From Streptomyces sp. H27-C3 (GTDB taxonomy: Bacteria > Actinomycetota > Actinomycetes > Streptomycetales > Streptomycetaceae), in the NCBI RefSeq assembly GCF_030063415.1, contig NZ_JASITA010000001.1, positions 186,001 through 250,000 of the forward strand: a stretch of 64,000 nucleotides of DNA, in the 5' to 3' direction. The notes beneath the pieces are model-generated. The model worked only from the letters and a program-made list of their open reading frames with translations, was not told the origin of the DNA and ran no database searches. This document shows, piece after piece, positions 50,551 through 60,159 of this stretch. Position numbers and translations under genes: made by a program. Position 1 is the stretch's first letter. Each line of letters begins with the position of its first letter.

Positions 50551-51702
50551 TCAGCGCCTCGTACCTTCCGCCCGCAGGCTGTTCAGCCGTTCACGCCACT
50601 CACGCACGACGGGCAAACGGCTGTTCACGGTCGCGGCGGCCCAGTCCCGGGCCGTCACCTGTGACTCACGCAGACGCAGCAGTGGCTCCAGCTCGGGCCG
50701 GGACAACAGCAGCCGTTGATTGGTGACCGTCTCCGGGCGCCAGTGGCTCTTGTACGACTCCGAGCCGCGCAGCAGACTCAGAACGCTGCGGCCCGTGCTG
50801 GTGGCCAGGTGAGCGTCGTGGCGCAGCAACATCGTCGCCACGTCCACCTTCTTGTCCCTGAGCCCCGGATGGGCGCCGTACAGGTAGCCGCCGGTCAGAT
50901 GCCCCGACTGAAGTGTCATCTTCGCGGCGACCACCTCGCCGTCCAGCCGGAATTCCGTGACCGCGGCCTCACCGTCGCGCACCATGCGCCGGGTGGCACG
51001 GACCAGGTGCTGCGCGAAGCGCGGCTTGAGGTGCTCGACGTTGACGCCGCGCCCCTGCCACTGGAGTTCGTGCAGGCGCAGCAGATGCCCGACGGCGTCC
51101 GGCAATTCGTGCTCCGCGACCACGCGGTCCTCGATCTTCAGCGCGTCGATCTTGCGCAGCTTGGCCCGCACGCGCTGGGCCCGGCTCGACGACATGCGCT
51201 TGACGAGCTCTTCGATGGGCTCGGCGGGAAGCTCCATGCAGGTCGAGTCCGCGAGCCGGCACCGGGCACCGGACCACATGTCGTACAGCTCCTCGACCGC
51301 CGCCCCGGGGCGTACTTCCCGCAGGTCGATCACCGCGTGCCGGGCGACGCGGTCCAGTCCGCGTTCCAGTGCGACGAGGGCGTTCTTCGCGTCCTCGTCG
51401 TCGACGAGGATGTCGAAGAAGTCGGAGATCCCGCCTCCCACGGGCACGAGCAGTGGCATCGGCCGATGCACGAGCATCAGGGGCGCGGCGCCGATCAGAC
51501 GTCCGTCGCGGCGGGCCAGCACGACCCGGAGCCGCCCGTTCGACCCGTACGAGAGCCACCACGAGTGGAGCCACGCGTGACTCTGGAAGGGGGTGGATGC
51601 GGCGCAGCCGCGGTGGAGTCCCTCCCACTCCTCGCGCAGCTCGGCGAACCGGCGCGGGTCGCGGCACAGCGTGACGGCGAGACCCCGCTGCTCCCCTGCC
51701 AT
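50551..51702 (-). CDS. GNAT/FemAB-like acyltransferase of the EPS operon
   Basis: This 383-residue cytosolic protein has a C-terminal GNAT-6/CelD-BcsL-like acyltransferase fold (VTEFRLDGEVVAAKMTLQSG; GGYLYGAHPGLRDKKVDV; LLRGSESYKSHWRPE). Such proteins acylate or aminoacylate polysaccharide or peptidoglycan precursors. ATG 51702 overlaps the preceding gene's TGA (TGATG), so translation is coupled. It is the last gene of the operon. Its substrate is unknown; modification of the exported glycan is inferred from context. Confidence 0.8.
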   Translation of the reverse strand: MAGEQRGLAVTLCRDPRRFAELREEWEGLHRGCAASTPFQSHAWLHSWWLSYGSNGRLRVVLARRDGRLIGAAPLMLVHRPMPLLVPVGGGISDFFDILVDDEDAKNALVALERGLDRVARHAVIDLREVRPGAAVEELYDMWSGARCRLADSTCMELPAEPIEELVKRMSSSRAQRVRAKLRKIDALKIEDRVVAEHELPDAVGHLLRLHELQWQGRGVNVEHLKPRFAQHLVRATRRMVRDGEAAVTEFRLDGEVVAAKMTLQSGHLTGGYLYGAHPGLRDKKVDVATMLLRHDAHLATSTGRSVLSLLRGSESYKSHWRPETVTNQRLLLSRPELEPLLRLRESQVTARDWAAATVNSRLPVVREWRERLNSLRAEGTRR

Positions 51703-52376
51703 CACACCCGCTCCCGCTCCGCGTTGGCGGACCCGACGGCGTGGGCGGGGGCCGGTACCGACGTCGACGAGGTCCACTGGTGTCGCCGGGGGCGCACGAG
51801 AAGCACAAGACCGCCGATGAGACCGCCCGCGCAGGCACCCACGGCCATGCTGATCGGAACGGACGGCGAGACCTGCTGGGTCGGTGTGACGGCCTGGGAG
51901 AAGTGCAGGAGCTTGACGCCGGTGTTCTTCGACACCCCGTTACTGCTCACGAAGACGGCGTCGGCGACGGCGTTGGCGATGTCCGCCGCCTGGCTCGGCC
52001 TGGTGGAGGTGCCGGTGATCGCGATCATCGGCGAGTCGGGGGAGGTCTCCGTCTGGACGTGCGTGCGCAGGGTCTGCGCCGAGATTCCGGCGGCCACGCG
52101 CGCGTACGCGAGGGTGGAGTCGCTGGTGGCGATCCGGCCGTAGGCCTGGGCGTAGCCGAGGGCCGCGCCCGGGTCGGCGTCCTTGACGGGGGCGGCGACA
52201 ACATAGCTGGTGGCGGTGTACTCGGGCGCCTTGAGCAGGCCGTACGAGCCCGCGCACAGGGTGCTGAGGAGCGCGCAGGCCGGGAGGGGCCACCAGACGG
52301 GCAGGGGGGTGATCTTCGCGACGAGCCGACTGATGTGTCCGGGGTCGGCGGGCCGCTGCTCGGGCTTCTCGGTCAT
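51702..52376 (-). CDS. Wzz/capsular chain-length-like membrane protein
   Basis: This 224-residue protein has two transmembrane helices at its ends (WWPLPACALLSTLCAGSYGL and VPISMAVGACAGGLIGGLVL) and an extracytoplasmic part with EYTATSYVVAAPVKDADPGA, typical of Wzz/YveK chain-length regulators without a kinase domain. ATG 52376 was taken because AGGAG lies 9 nt upstream. It follows the glycosyltransferase gene by 5 bp. Confidence 0.85.
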   Translation of the reverse strand: MTEKPEQRPADPGHISRLVAKITPLPVWWPLPACALLSTLCAGSYGLLKAPEYTATSYVVAAPVKDADPGAALGYAQAYGRIATSDSTLAYARVAAGISAQTLRTHVQTETSPDSPMIAITGTSTRPSQAADIANAVADAVFVSSNGVSKNTGVKLLHFSQAVTPTQQVSPSVPISMAVGACAGGLIGGLVLLVRPRRHQWTSSTSVPAPAHAVGSANAERERV

Positions 52377-52381
52377 GAGCG

Positions 52382-53518
52382 TCATCTCCTGGGGGAAGGG
52401 GTGGTGGCGAGGGCGTGCGTGTAGACGTCCATGAGGCGTTCGCCGCAGCGCGCGATGTCGTAGTGGCTGACGGCGGGGGGCGCGGGCAGACGGGGTGTGC
52501 CGTCCTCCATCCGGCGGCGCAGAGCGTCCGTCAGTTCGCCGAGACCGCTGCCGATGCGCCGGGCGCCGGGGGCGCGGTCGGTGGGCAGGTCGTCGATGGC
52601 TGGGCACGTGGTGTGCAATACGGGGAGCCCCGCGGCCAACGCCTCGACGACCGCGAGCCCGAAGGCCTCCTCACGGGACGTCGAGACGAAGGTGTCCATG
52701 GCGCACAGCAGCGCGGGGATGCCGGGCGGGCCGCTGCCGGCGGGGGCGTTCACGGCGTCGCACTCGCCGAGGAACCGGATGCGGTCCGCGGCTCCCAGCC
52801 GGACGGCGAGCGCCCGCAGCGGGCCTGCCTCGGGCCCGTCGCCCGCCAGCAGGAGCCGGGCGCCCGGCAGCGCCGCGACGGCGCGGACCAGCACGTCGAA
52901 GCGTTTGCCGGGGACGAGCCGCCCCACGCCGCCGACCACGAAGGCGTCCTCGGGGAGCCCCAGGCGTGCGCGGGTCGTGACTCGGTCCGCGTGGTCGAAG
53001 CGGAACCGTCCGGCGTCGATGCCATTGGGGACGACGTGGATGCGGGCGGCCGGGACGCCCCAGTCGCGCAGCCGCCCGGCGACGGTGGTGGAGACGGCGA
53101 CGGTCGCCGCCCCGAGCCGTTCGGTCCGCAGGTAAAGCACGCGGGTCCCCCGGGTCAGCGGGCGTCCTTCGATCTCCGCCTGCCCCAGTGAGTGTTCGGT
53201 GGCGACGGTGGCCCGGACCCCGGCCAGCCGTGCGGCGATCCGCCCGTAGACGCAGGCGCGGTACAGGTGGGTGTGGACCAGGTCGTACTTGCCCTGGCGG
53301 ATGAGCCGGGTCAGCCTGGGCAGCGCCTTGAGGTCCCTGTTGCCGCGCATGTCCAGATGGGTGACGCGCACCCCGTCCGTGCGCAGCCCGTCGGCGACGG
53401 CGCCCGGGTTGGTCAGGGTCACGACGTCGCAGGGCATCGGCAGATGACGCAGCAGCAGGCGCAGTTGCTGCTCCGCTCCGCCGATGCCGAGCCCGGTGAT
53501 GATGTGCAGCGCCTTCAC
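52382..53518 (-). CDS. GT4-family glycosyltransferase
   Basis: This 378-residue cytosolic or membrane-associated enzyme has the GT-B pattern: LHIITGLGIGGAEQQLRLLL at the N-terminus, VVPNGIDAGRF, GGVGRLVPGKRFDVLVRAVA, and the EX7E motif in SREEAFGLAVVEALAAG. It transfers a sugar from a nucleotide donor to the growing lipid-linked repeat. GTG 53518 overlaps the deacetylase stop (GTGA). Confidence 0.9.
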   Translation of the reverse strand: MKALHIITGLGIGGAEQQLRLLLRHLPMPCDVVTLTNPGAVADGLRTDGVRVTHLDMRGNRDLKALPRLTRLIRQGKYDLVHTHLYRACVYGRIAARLAGVRATVATEHSLGQAEIEGRPLTRGTRVLYLRTERLGAATVAVSTTVAGRLRDWGVPAARIHVVPNGIDAGRFRFDHADRVTTRARLGLPEDAFVVGGVGRLVPGKRFDVLVRAVAALPGARLLLAGDGPEAGPLRALAVRLGAADRIRFLGECDAVNAPAGSGPPGIPALLCAMDTFVSTSREEAFGLAVVEALAAGLPVLHTTCPAIDDLPTDRAPGARRIGSGLGELTDALRRRMEDGTPRLPAPPAVSHYDIARCGERLMDVYTHALATTPSPRR

Positions 53519-54330
53519 CGGCTGTCGCCGACCGGGGCGGCAGCGACCGGCATGTCGACGGGGGCGAAGGCCGTCCGGCGCTCGAAGGCGGGGCGAAGGC
53601 GCTTCGCCCAGAGCCGGGCGCCCCGGTCGGCGTTGCTGATGTGCGTACGGGACAGTGTGTACGGCCCGGCCAGTGGGCCGGGCGCGATGGCGCAGCCGTA
53701 GCCGTATCCCGCGTCGCGTACCGCGTCGACCGCGCGCCGGTCGACGGTGCCGTACGGATAGCAGAACCCCTCGGGGGCCGTGCCGGTGATGTCGTGGAGC
53801 AACTCCCGGCTCCGGCGCGTCTCCTGCCGCAGTACGTCGTCGGAGACCTCGGTCAGGTCCTGGTGGACGAGCCCGTGCGAGCCGACCTGCATTCCGGCGT
53901 CGGCGACGGCCCGGATGCCGTCCTCCGTCAGCAGCGGCCTGCGCGGGCCGAGCGGGTCCCATGCGTTGGAGCCGTCGAGCCTCCCTGGCAGCACGAAAAC
54001 GGTCGCCGTGCACTCGTGCCGGCGCAGGGTCGGCAGCGCCTCGTGGAGGAAGTCGGTGTACCCGTCGTCGAAGGTCAGCCCCACCAGGCCCTTGGAGCGG
54101 CCGGCCGCGTGGGCGCGCAGGAGCGTGCCGATGTCGACGCCGGTGAGCCTGCGGTCGCGCAGCCAGCGCAGCTGCTCGTCGAGCCGGTCGGGGGCGACGG
54201 TGATGCCGTACGGGTCGTCCGTCGGGTCGGCCACCGAGTGGTACATGAGGATCCACGGTTGGGCGGGGTGCGGGGAGCGCCGTCGGAGGGCGGGCAGTCG
54301 GGTGGTGCGAGTCGCCGTGTCAGCGGCCAT
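53515..54330 (-). CDS. NodB-type polysaccharide deacetylase
   Basis: This 271-residue protein has the NodB motifs: LTFDDGYTDF (catalytic and metal Asp), SHGLVHQDL (metal His pair) and the CYPYG segment. It would remove acetyl groups from N-acetylhexosamines in the polymer. No clear signal peptide was seen, so it may act on cytosolic intermediates or be anchored by partners. It overlaps the flippase gene by 11 nt and the glycosyltransferase gene by 4 nt. Confidence 0.9.
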   Translation of the reverse strand: MAADTATRTTRLPALRRRSPHPAQPWILMYHSVADPTDDPYGITVAPDRLDEQLRWLRDRRLTGVDIGTLLRAHAAGRSKGLVGLTFDDGYTDFLHEALPTLRRHECTATVFVLPGRLDGSNAWDPLGPRRPLLTEDGIRAVADAGMQVGSHGLVHQDLTEVSDDVLRQETRRSRELLHDITGTAPEGFCYPYGTVDRRAVDAVRDAGYGYGCAIAPGPLAGPYTLSRTHISNADRGARLWAKRLRPAFERRTAFAPVDMPVAAAPVGDSR

Positions 54331-56068
54331 GGGTGAACCTCTGTCGGGTGAGGGCCAGCAGATGAACGATCTCCGGTGCTCTGACTGCGAGTCCGGTGAG
54401 GACGAAAGCGGTGAGGACGAGAACGCAGCCGACGGCCACGCTCAGCAGGGGGTCTGCCACCAGCGGTCCGGCGGCCCAGCCCACCGTGCCCGCCACCGCG
54501 GCGGCGGTCGTCAACCGGCCGAGCGAGAGCGCGACGGCCCGCACGTCGATGGAGATGACCCGTGAGCCCAGGCCGCCGAGGAGGAGCACCGCTGTGGTGC
54601 TGATGCCGACGGCGTTGGCCGCGGCGATGCCGTAGACGCCCCAGTGGCCGACGGTGGCGGCGACGGCCGCGGTGGTGACCACGAGTCCGGCGGCCATGGC
54701 GGCGGCCGGGTACCAGGGGGGCCGGGCCGTGGAGAAGAACGGCCTGCCCAGCGCTCCGACGAGACAGTGGCCGAGGAGCCCGGTCGCGTAGACCCGCATG
54801 ACGGTGGCGGTGGTCTCGGTGTCCCACGCGTCGAACGCGCCCCGCTGGAAGAGGACTTCGATGATCTGGGGGGCGTACCCGAACACCATGGCGGTGCCGA
54901 ACAGGACGACCATTCCGGCCAGTGCCAGGTCGCGTTCGACCCGGTGGCGGGCCCGGTCCCGGTCTCCGTCCGCCATGGCCTGGGCGATCACCGGGAAGGT
55001 CACGGTGCAGATCATCAGCGACAGCACCATTGGCATCTGCGCGACTTTCTGCGCGTAGTTCAGATGCGAGATGGCTCCGGCGGGCAGGTCGGACGCGAAG
55101 AAGCGCTCGACCAGGACCTGGGACTGCCTGGTGACCGCGAAGAGGATGACGGGCGCGAGGACGGCGAGGCCCAGTTGCGCGGTGCCCGCCGTCCGGCGCC
55201 GGCCGGGCAACCGGAGCCGGCGAGACCTGGGCTTCAGACGCACCGAGGTCACCAGCCTCGCGAAGGTGGGCAGTTGGACGAGGATCATGAGCAGGCTGCC
55301 GACCGCCACCCCGGCGGCGGCGGCCCTTACCCCCCACAGCGAGTGCAGGGTGAGCATGGTGGTGATGATGCCGAGGTTGTACGCGACATAGACGCCGGCG
55401 GGCGGCAGGAAACTGCGGTGCGCGCGCAGCGCCGCGCTGAGGTAGCCGGTGATGCCGAAGGTGAGGACGGTCACCGCGGTCAGGCGGGTGCAGTCGACGG
55501 CCAGTTGGGGATCGCTGAAGCCGGGTGCGAGGATCCGTACGACCCAGGGCGCGCCCAGCACCAGCAGCCCGGCGACGCAGGCCAGCAGGACGAAGAGCCG
55601 GGGGAAGGTCGCGGTGACCAGGGCCCGGACCGGGTCCGGGCCGAGGGCGCGGTCGTGCGGCAGGGCGGTGGCACGCCGGGTGAGGGCGAGGCTGAAGGCC
55701 GGGACCAGCAGCAGCGCCATGGCGTCCTCGATGAGCAGTGTGGACGCCATCTCCGGCACGGTCCAGGCGATCAGGAAGGCGTCGCTCTCGACGCTCGCGC
55801 CGAAGAGGTGGGCGATGGCCTGGTCGCGTACGAGCCCGAGCAGCGCCCCGACCGCGGTGAGTCCGGCGGTGACCGCGGCGGCGCGGGCCAGGAACCGGCC
55901 GAGCCTCGCCGGTTCGCCACCGGCAGTCGTGGTCGGCGGCCCTGTGGTGGGGCGCAGGGTCGCGGCAGGGTCAACGGTGGTGGGGTACAGGGGCCCGGCC
56001 TCGTCCGCAGCGGTGGGGTGCAGAGTTTCGGCCGGGTCCACGCTGGTGCCGGTACTGGTGTTGTTCAC
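54320..56068 (-). CDS. MurJ/Wzx-like lipid-linked oligosaccharide flippase
   Basis: This 582-residue integral membrane protein has about 14 hydrophobic helices and MurJ/MVF signatures: GALLGLVRDQAIAHLFGASV, YNLGIITTMLTLHSLWGVRA, SHLNYAQKVAQMPMVLSLMI, RVYATGLLGHCLVGALGRPF. A 45-residue Pro/Thr-rich cytosolic extension precedes it. In this locus it probably flips polyprenyl-linked repeats rather than lipid II. GTG 56068 overlaps the polymerase gene stop (GTGA). Confidence 0.88.
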   Translation of the reverse strand: MNNTSTGTSVDPAETLHPTAADEAGPLYPTTVDPAATLRPTTGPPTTTAGGEPARLGRFLARAAAVTAGLTAVGALLGLVRDQAIAHLFGASVESDAFLIAWTVPEMASTLLIEDAMALLLVPAFSLALTRRATALPHDRALGPDPVRALVTATFPRLFVLLACVAGLLVLGAPWVVRILAPGFSDPQLAVDCTRLTAVTVLTFGITGYLSAALRAHRSFLPPAGVYVAYNLGIITTMLTLHSLWGVRAAAAGVAVGSLLMILVQLPTFARLVTSVRLKPRSRRLRLPGRRRTAGTAQLGLAVLAPVILFAVTRQSQVLVERFFASDLPAGAISHLNYAQKVAQMPMVLSLMICTVTFPVIAQAMADGDRDRARHRVERDLALAGMVVLFGTAMVFGYAPQIIEVLFQRGAFDAWDTETTATVMRVYATGLLGHCLVGALGRPFFSTARPPWYPAAAMAAGLVVTTAAVAATVGHWGVYGIAAANAVGISTTAVLLLGGLGSRVISIDVRAVALSLGRLTTAAAVAGTVGWAAGPLVADPLLSVAVGCVLVLTAFVLTGLAVRAPEIVHLLALTRQRFTHGR

Positions 56069-57426
56069 GCGGCGATCGCCTCGTCCTGCCGCGCGAACGC
56101 CCACCACGCGGCCAGGCCGAGCACGACCCCGGCGAGCACCGTCGATGGGCCGCCGATGTCGGCGTACAGGAAGTCGACGGTCTGCCAGGTGATCAGCCCG
56201 ACTGCGGCCAGGCCGCAGTCGGCGGCCGCCTGGCGCCTCTTGCGGGCGAGGGCCAGCCTGCGTACCGTGCCCACCAGGACCGCCGCCCAGCTGCCGACGA
56301 ACGCGGTGACGCCGATCAGTCCCTGTTCGCTGAGTACCAGCAGGTACATGTTGTGCGGCGACAGGAGGGGCTGCTTCTGGAAGGCCTGGCCGGCGCCCGC
56401 GGTGTCGCTGCCCGAGGAGAGTCCGATGGAGGCGTGGCCGTCCCGGTGGGCGGGGAAGCCCTTGAGGCCGACGCCGGTGGCGGGTTGCTCGCGCCACATG
56501 CTCGCCGCCGCTGCCCACATCGTGTACCGGTCGTTGACGGACTGGTCCGGGGCCTCGGTCACGTCGGTGATGCTGGTGAGCCGTTGCGAGATCATCTCGG
56601 AGCCGACGCCGAAGCCGCCGACCAGCACGACGGCCGCCGCGGTCACCACGGTCAGGGCGCGCACGGCCTGCCGCCATCCGGTCAGCAGGACCATGGCGAC
56701 GGCCGCGACCACGGTGGCGATCCACGCGCCCCTGCTGAAGGACAGCGCGAGCGGTACGACGAGCGCCGCGGCCGCCGCGAGCGCGCACGGCCGCAGCCAT
56801 CGGGGCGCGCCTTGGGGGGTGCACAGCGCGAGGGCGACGGCGGCGAGCAGCCCGTACGCGACGACGGTGGCCATGCCCATGACGTCGGTGGGCCCGAAGG
56901 TGCCCACCGCCCGGATGTCCTCACCCATGTACGACGCACCGGTGCCGGTGGCGTACTGGTAGACCCCCGTGGCGCCCTGGACGAGGGCCAGGGCCACCAG
57001 GCAGCCCGTGACGATTCTGAAGGCACTGGCGTCGCGGATCAGGAGCACCACGGCGACCGGGACCAGCACGAAGACCTGGAGGTAGCGGACGAAGCCCGGG
57101 AGGCTCGCCACCGGGTCGGCCGCGGTGATCGTCGCCACGGCGAAGCCCACCGCGGGGATGCCCAGGACCACGACGGCGGCGGGTGTCAGCGGCCGAAGCC
57201 GGCAGCGCAGTGCGCGCCCCACGCAGAACGCCACCAGGACGCCGGACGCGATGTCGGCGGGGCTGACGCTGCTTGACGATCCGGCGAGCTCGGCCTGGAT
57301 GGGCGCGGCCAGCAGGAGCACGGTCACGATCAGCGGCAGCAGGGGGCCCCAGCGGGCCGCCTGTCGCCTGAAGCCGGGGTGCGACGCGGCCCGCGGGGCG
57401 GGCGCGTCGGTCCACGTGGCTGTCAT
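56065..57426 (-). CDS. O-antigen polymerase/ligase-like membrane protein (Wzy)
   Basis: This 453-residue protein has about ten transmembrane helices and the large periplasmic loop typical of the Wzy_C/O-antigen ligase family (TMWAAAASMWREQPATGVGL; GFPAHRDGHASIGLSSGSD; LLSPHNMYLLVLSEQGLIGV, including the conserved PHNMYL). It would polymerise repeats outside the membrane. ATG 57426 is two bases after the stop of the upstream initiating transferase. Confidence 0.85.
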   Translation of the reverse strand: MTATWTDAPAPRAASHPGFRRQAARWGPLLPLIVTVLLLAAPIQAELAGSSSSVSPADIASGVLVAFCVGRALRCRLRPLTPAAVVVLGIPAVGFAVATITAADPVASLPGFVRYLQVFVLVPVAVVLLIRDASAFRIVTGCLVALALVQGATGVYQYATGTGASYMGEDIRAVGTFGPTDVMGMATVVAYGLLAAVALALCTPQGAPRWLRPCALAAAAALVVPLALSFSRGAWIATVVAAVAMVLLTGWRQAVRALTVVTAAAVVLVGGFGVGSEMISQRLTSITDVTEAPDQSVNDRYTMWAAAASMWREQPATGVGLKGFPAHRDGHASIGLSSGSDTAGAGQAFQKQPLLSPHNMYLLVLSEQGLIGVTAFVGSWAAVLVGTVRRLALARKRRQAAADCGLAAVGLITWQTVDFLYADIGGPSTVLAGVVLGLAAWWAFARQDEAIAA

Positions 57427-57428
57427 CC

Positions 57429-58919
57429 TCAGCTGCCTCCGAGCCTGAACAGGGAAGCGGCGGTGCGCGCCAGGATGCACACGTCCTGCCAGAGCGACCA
57501 GGTCTCGATGTAGTGGTTGTCGAAGCGCGCGCGGTCCTCGATCGAGGTGTCGCCGCGCAGCCCGTTCACCTGGGCCAGCCCGGTGATGCCGACGGGCATC
57601 CGGTGGCGGGCCTGGTAGCCGGGGTGAAGGGCGCGGAACTTCGCCACGAAGTAGGGGCGTTCGGGCCGGGGACCGACCAGGCTCATGTCGCCGCGCAGCA
57701 CGTTCCACAGCTGCGGCAGCTCGTCGAGGGAGGTTCGGCGCAGCAGCCTGCCGATACCGCTCATCCGCTGGTCGAGGGCGACACTCCAGCGCACGTCGGA
57801 CTCGTGCTCGGTGGCCGGACGGACCGTGCGGAACTTCAGCAGGACGAAGGGCCGGCCGTGCAGGCCGATGCGTTCCTGCCGGAAGATGACTCCGGGTCCG
57901 TCGAGGACGCGTACGGCGAGTGCGCAGACACCCATGACGGGCGCTGCGGCGAGAACGGCGACGGCGGCCAGCGAGGCGTCCATCACCCGCTTGCCCGCGC
58001 GCGCCACCGGCCGATGCGGTCCGCTGCGCAGCGGGCGTGCGGCGAATCCCCACAGGTGGTCGGGGTCGGCGGTCCGGGGGGATGCGACGGTGCCTGCCAC
58101 GGCGCCGTCCACCAGCCACAGGCGGCAGCCGTGTTCGGCGAGCAGACCGACGAGGGCGGCCGTCTCGGGGGACGATTCGGGCGGGTGGGTGAAGACGGCA
58201 TGGCGCACCGCGTTCTGCCTGACCGCGCGGGTGACGTCCTGCGGGGTGGTGAGGACGGGCAGGGGTGCGGTGTCCGCCGGTGCGCTCTCTGCGGGCTGGA
58301 TGTGCGTGGGGTCGACCCGGCCGACCGGCCGCAGTCCGTACTCGGCGCGCTCGTACAGGGCGGATGCGATGTGCCGGGCGAGGGGCTCCCGGCCCACGAC
58401 GAGGGCCGACTGCGGGTGCCTGACGGCCGACCAGCGCCACATCTGGTAGATCACGGCCCGCCCGGCGCAGCCGAGCAGTGTCTGCGCTGCGACCAGGACG
58501 GCCAGGGTCTGCCAGCCGATGTCGTAGCGGGAGTCGTACGCCGTGAGGGCTTCCGCGGTGGCGAACCACTGGATGAGGAAGAGGCCGAGCAGCGCGGGAA
58601 GTTCGGCGAGCGCGGACGGGGACAGCCGCGGCCGGTAGAGGCCGCGGTAGGTGTGCAGCGACAACTGCACACCTACGAGCAGGATGAACGCTGCCGCCGG
58701 CCAGGGCAGTTCCGGCACCAGCAGCAGGGCCGAGGCCAGGGCGAACCCGTCGGCGGTGAGCAGCCCCGCCACGGAACCGTGCTGGTGGATACTCCGCCGG
58801 GCGAGTGGGGCGGTACGACGGCCGGCGGATCTCCGCGGCGGATGGATCAAGAGCGCCGTGCCCTGCGCGGCGGTTGCCTGAGCGGCGGGCTGGGGCGCGT
58901 GCGCACTCTCCATGGTCAT
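57429..58919 (-). CDS. Polyprenyl-phosphate glycosylphosphotransferase starting EPS synthesis
   Basis: This 496-residue membrane enzyme has several N-terminal helices, a CoA-binding-like central domain, and the bacterial sugar transferase catalytic domain: KRVMDASLAAVAVLAAAPVM, GVIFRQERIGLHGRPFVLLK, FRTVRPATEHESDV, RRTSLDELPQLWNVLRGDMS, LVGPRPERPYF. It attaches the first sugar-1-phosphate to undecaprenyl phosphate. ATG 58919 overlaps the neighbouring GT stop (ATGA). Confidence 0.92.
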   Translation of the reverse strand: MTMESAHAPQPAAQATAAQGTALLIHPPRRSAGRRTAPLARRSIHQHGSVAGLLTADGFALASALLLVPELPWPAAAFILLVGVQLSLHTYRGLYRPRLSPSALAELPALLGLFLIQWFATAEALTAYDSRYDIGWQTLAVLVAAQTLLGCAGRAVIYQMWRWSAVRHPQSALVVGREPLARHIASALYERAEYGLRPVGRVDPTHIQPAESAPADTAPLPVLTTPQDVTRAVRQNAVRHAVFTHPPESSPETAALVGLLAEHGCRLWLVDGAVAGTVASPRTADPDHLWGFAARPLRSGPHRPVARAGKRVMDASLAAVAVLAAAPVMGVCALAVRVLDGPGVIFRQERIGLHGRPFVLLKFRTVRPATEHESDVRWSVALDQRMSGIGRLLRRTSLDELPQLWNVLRGDMSLVGPRPERPYFVAKFRALHPGYQARHRMPVGITGLAQVNGLRGDTSIEDRARFDNHYIETWSLWQDVCILARTAASLFRLGGS

Positions 58920-60097
58920 CGCTGAGCGCACTTCCTCGTCATGGGTCGGGGCAAGCTGAGGAGTTCCTGGTAAACGCCGGAGACTGCTGCGGCGGTGTTG
59001 CGCACGTCGAAGGCCGACCGGGTGTGGGTCTGGGCCTGTCGGCCCAGGTCTTCCCGCAGCTTCGGGTCGGTCAGCAGCGTGCCGAGTGCCGCCGCGAGCG
59101 CCGACGGGTCTTCGGGCGGTACGAGGCAGTGGTTTTCGTGGCCGGGGGGCAGGCTCTCCCTCGCCCCGCTGACGTCGGACATCACAACGGGCCTGCCGCA
59201 GGCCATGGCTTCGAGTGGAGCCAGGGCCATGCCTTCCCAGCGGGAGGGGAGTACGACGACGTCCGCCGCGTGGAACCACGGCCGGGTGTCCCCGCTCGCG
59301 CCGGCGAACAGCACGCCCGGCGGGGCGAGGCCCCTCAGCCGCTCCCGGTCCGGCCCGTCGCCGACCAGGACCAGACGGGCGGCGGGGACGGCTGCGGCCA
59401 CCTGCCGCCAGGCCCGCAGCAGGACATCCTGCCCCTTCTGGCGGCACAGCCGGCCGACGCAGAGCACCAGCGGGGCGCCCGGCGACACCTCGGACAGCAG
59501 GGGCAGGGAGGCTCGGGCCGGTGCGCGACTCGTGCCGTCGTCCGGGTGGAAGTGCCCGAGGTCGATGCCGTTGCGGATCACCGACCAGTGGGCGGCGATG
59601 CCCGCCTTCTCCCCCGCCCGGCGCTCCGCCTCACTGACGCACAGGGTCCGGTCGCTCCAACGAGCCCCGTACCGCTCCCACTTCCGCGCCATGGCCGCGG
59701 CGCGCCCCCCGACGGCGTCGAAGGACCAGGCGTGCGGCTGGAAGACCGTGGGCACACGGCCGCGCACCGCGAGCCGGCCGGCGAGCCCTGCCTTGGCGCT
59801 GTGGGCGTGCACGACATGCGCTCCGCTCTCGCGAATCAGTCGGGCGGCGGTCAGGACCTCACGGGCCAGCCGTGGTCCGGGCCCCCGGTCGGCGGGCCAG
59901 GTGTGCACACGCGCTCCGGCTTCGGTGACCTGTGATGCCAACTCGCCGTCGGGCGGGCAGGCCACGAAGGTCCGTAGACCTTCAGCGACCTGCGCCCGGA
60001 CGAGGTCGGTGACCACGCGTGCGACTCCGCCCTCCACCGGCTGAACCAGGTGGAAAACCGTCAGTTGGCTCTTCCCGGTCCAACTTCTCTGCAGCAC
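58916..60097 (-). CDS. GT4-family glycosyltransferase, first gene of the EPS operon
   Basis: This 393-residue enzyme has the GT-B signature: TVFHLVQPVEGGVARVVTDL (donor/acceptor N-domain), VVHAHSAKAGLAGRLAVRG, VIRNGIDLGHF, LVLCVGRLCRQKGQDVLLRA, and an EX7E-like region in PSRWEGMALAPLEAMACG. It adds a sugar to the lipid-linked precursor. GTG 60097 was chosen because codons upstream look non-coding. An in-frame ATG at 60169 adds 24 residues, including a TTA (bldA-type) codon, and would overlap the small ORF at 60160-60378. Confidence 0.88.
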   Translation of the reverse strand: MLQRSWTGKSQLTVFHLVQPVEGGVARVVTDLVRAQVAEGLRTFVACPPDGELASQVTEAGARVHTWPADRGPGPRLAREVLTAARLIRESGAHVVHAHSAKAGLAGRLAVRGRVPTVFQPHAWSFDAVGGRAAAMARKWERYGARWSDRTLCVSEAERRAGEKAGIAAHWSVIRNGIDLGHFHPDDGTSRAPARASLPLLSEVSPGAPLVLCVGRLCRQKGQDVLLRAWRQVAAAVPAARLVLVGDGPDRERLRGLAPPGVLFAGASGDTRPWFHAADVVVLPSRWEGMALAPLEAMACGRPVVMSDVSGARESLPPGHENHCLVPPEDPSALAAALGTLLTDPKLREDLGRQAQTHTRSAFDVRNTAAAVSGVYQELLSLPRPMTRKCAQR

Positions 60098-60159
60098 ATG
60101 CGGCTCTCTTCGTACGTGGAAGTTCGAACTGACCCGGCCGAGTAACGCCGAAAGGGAAA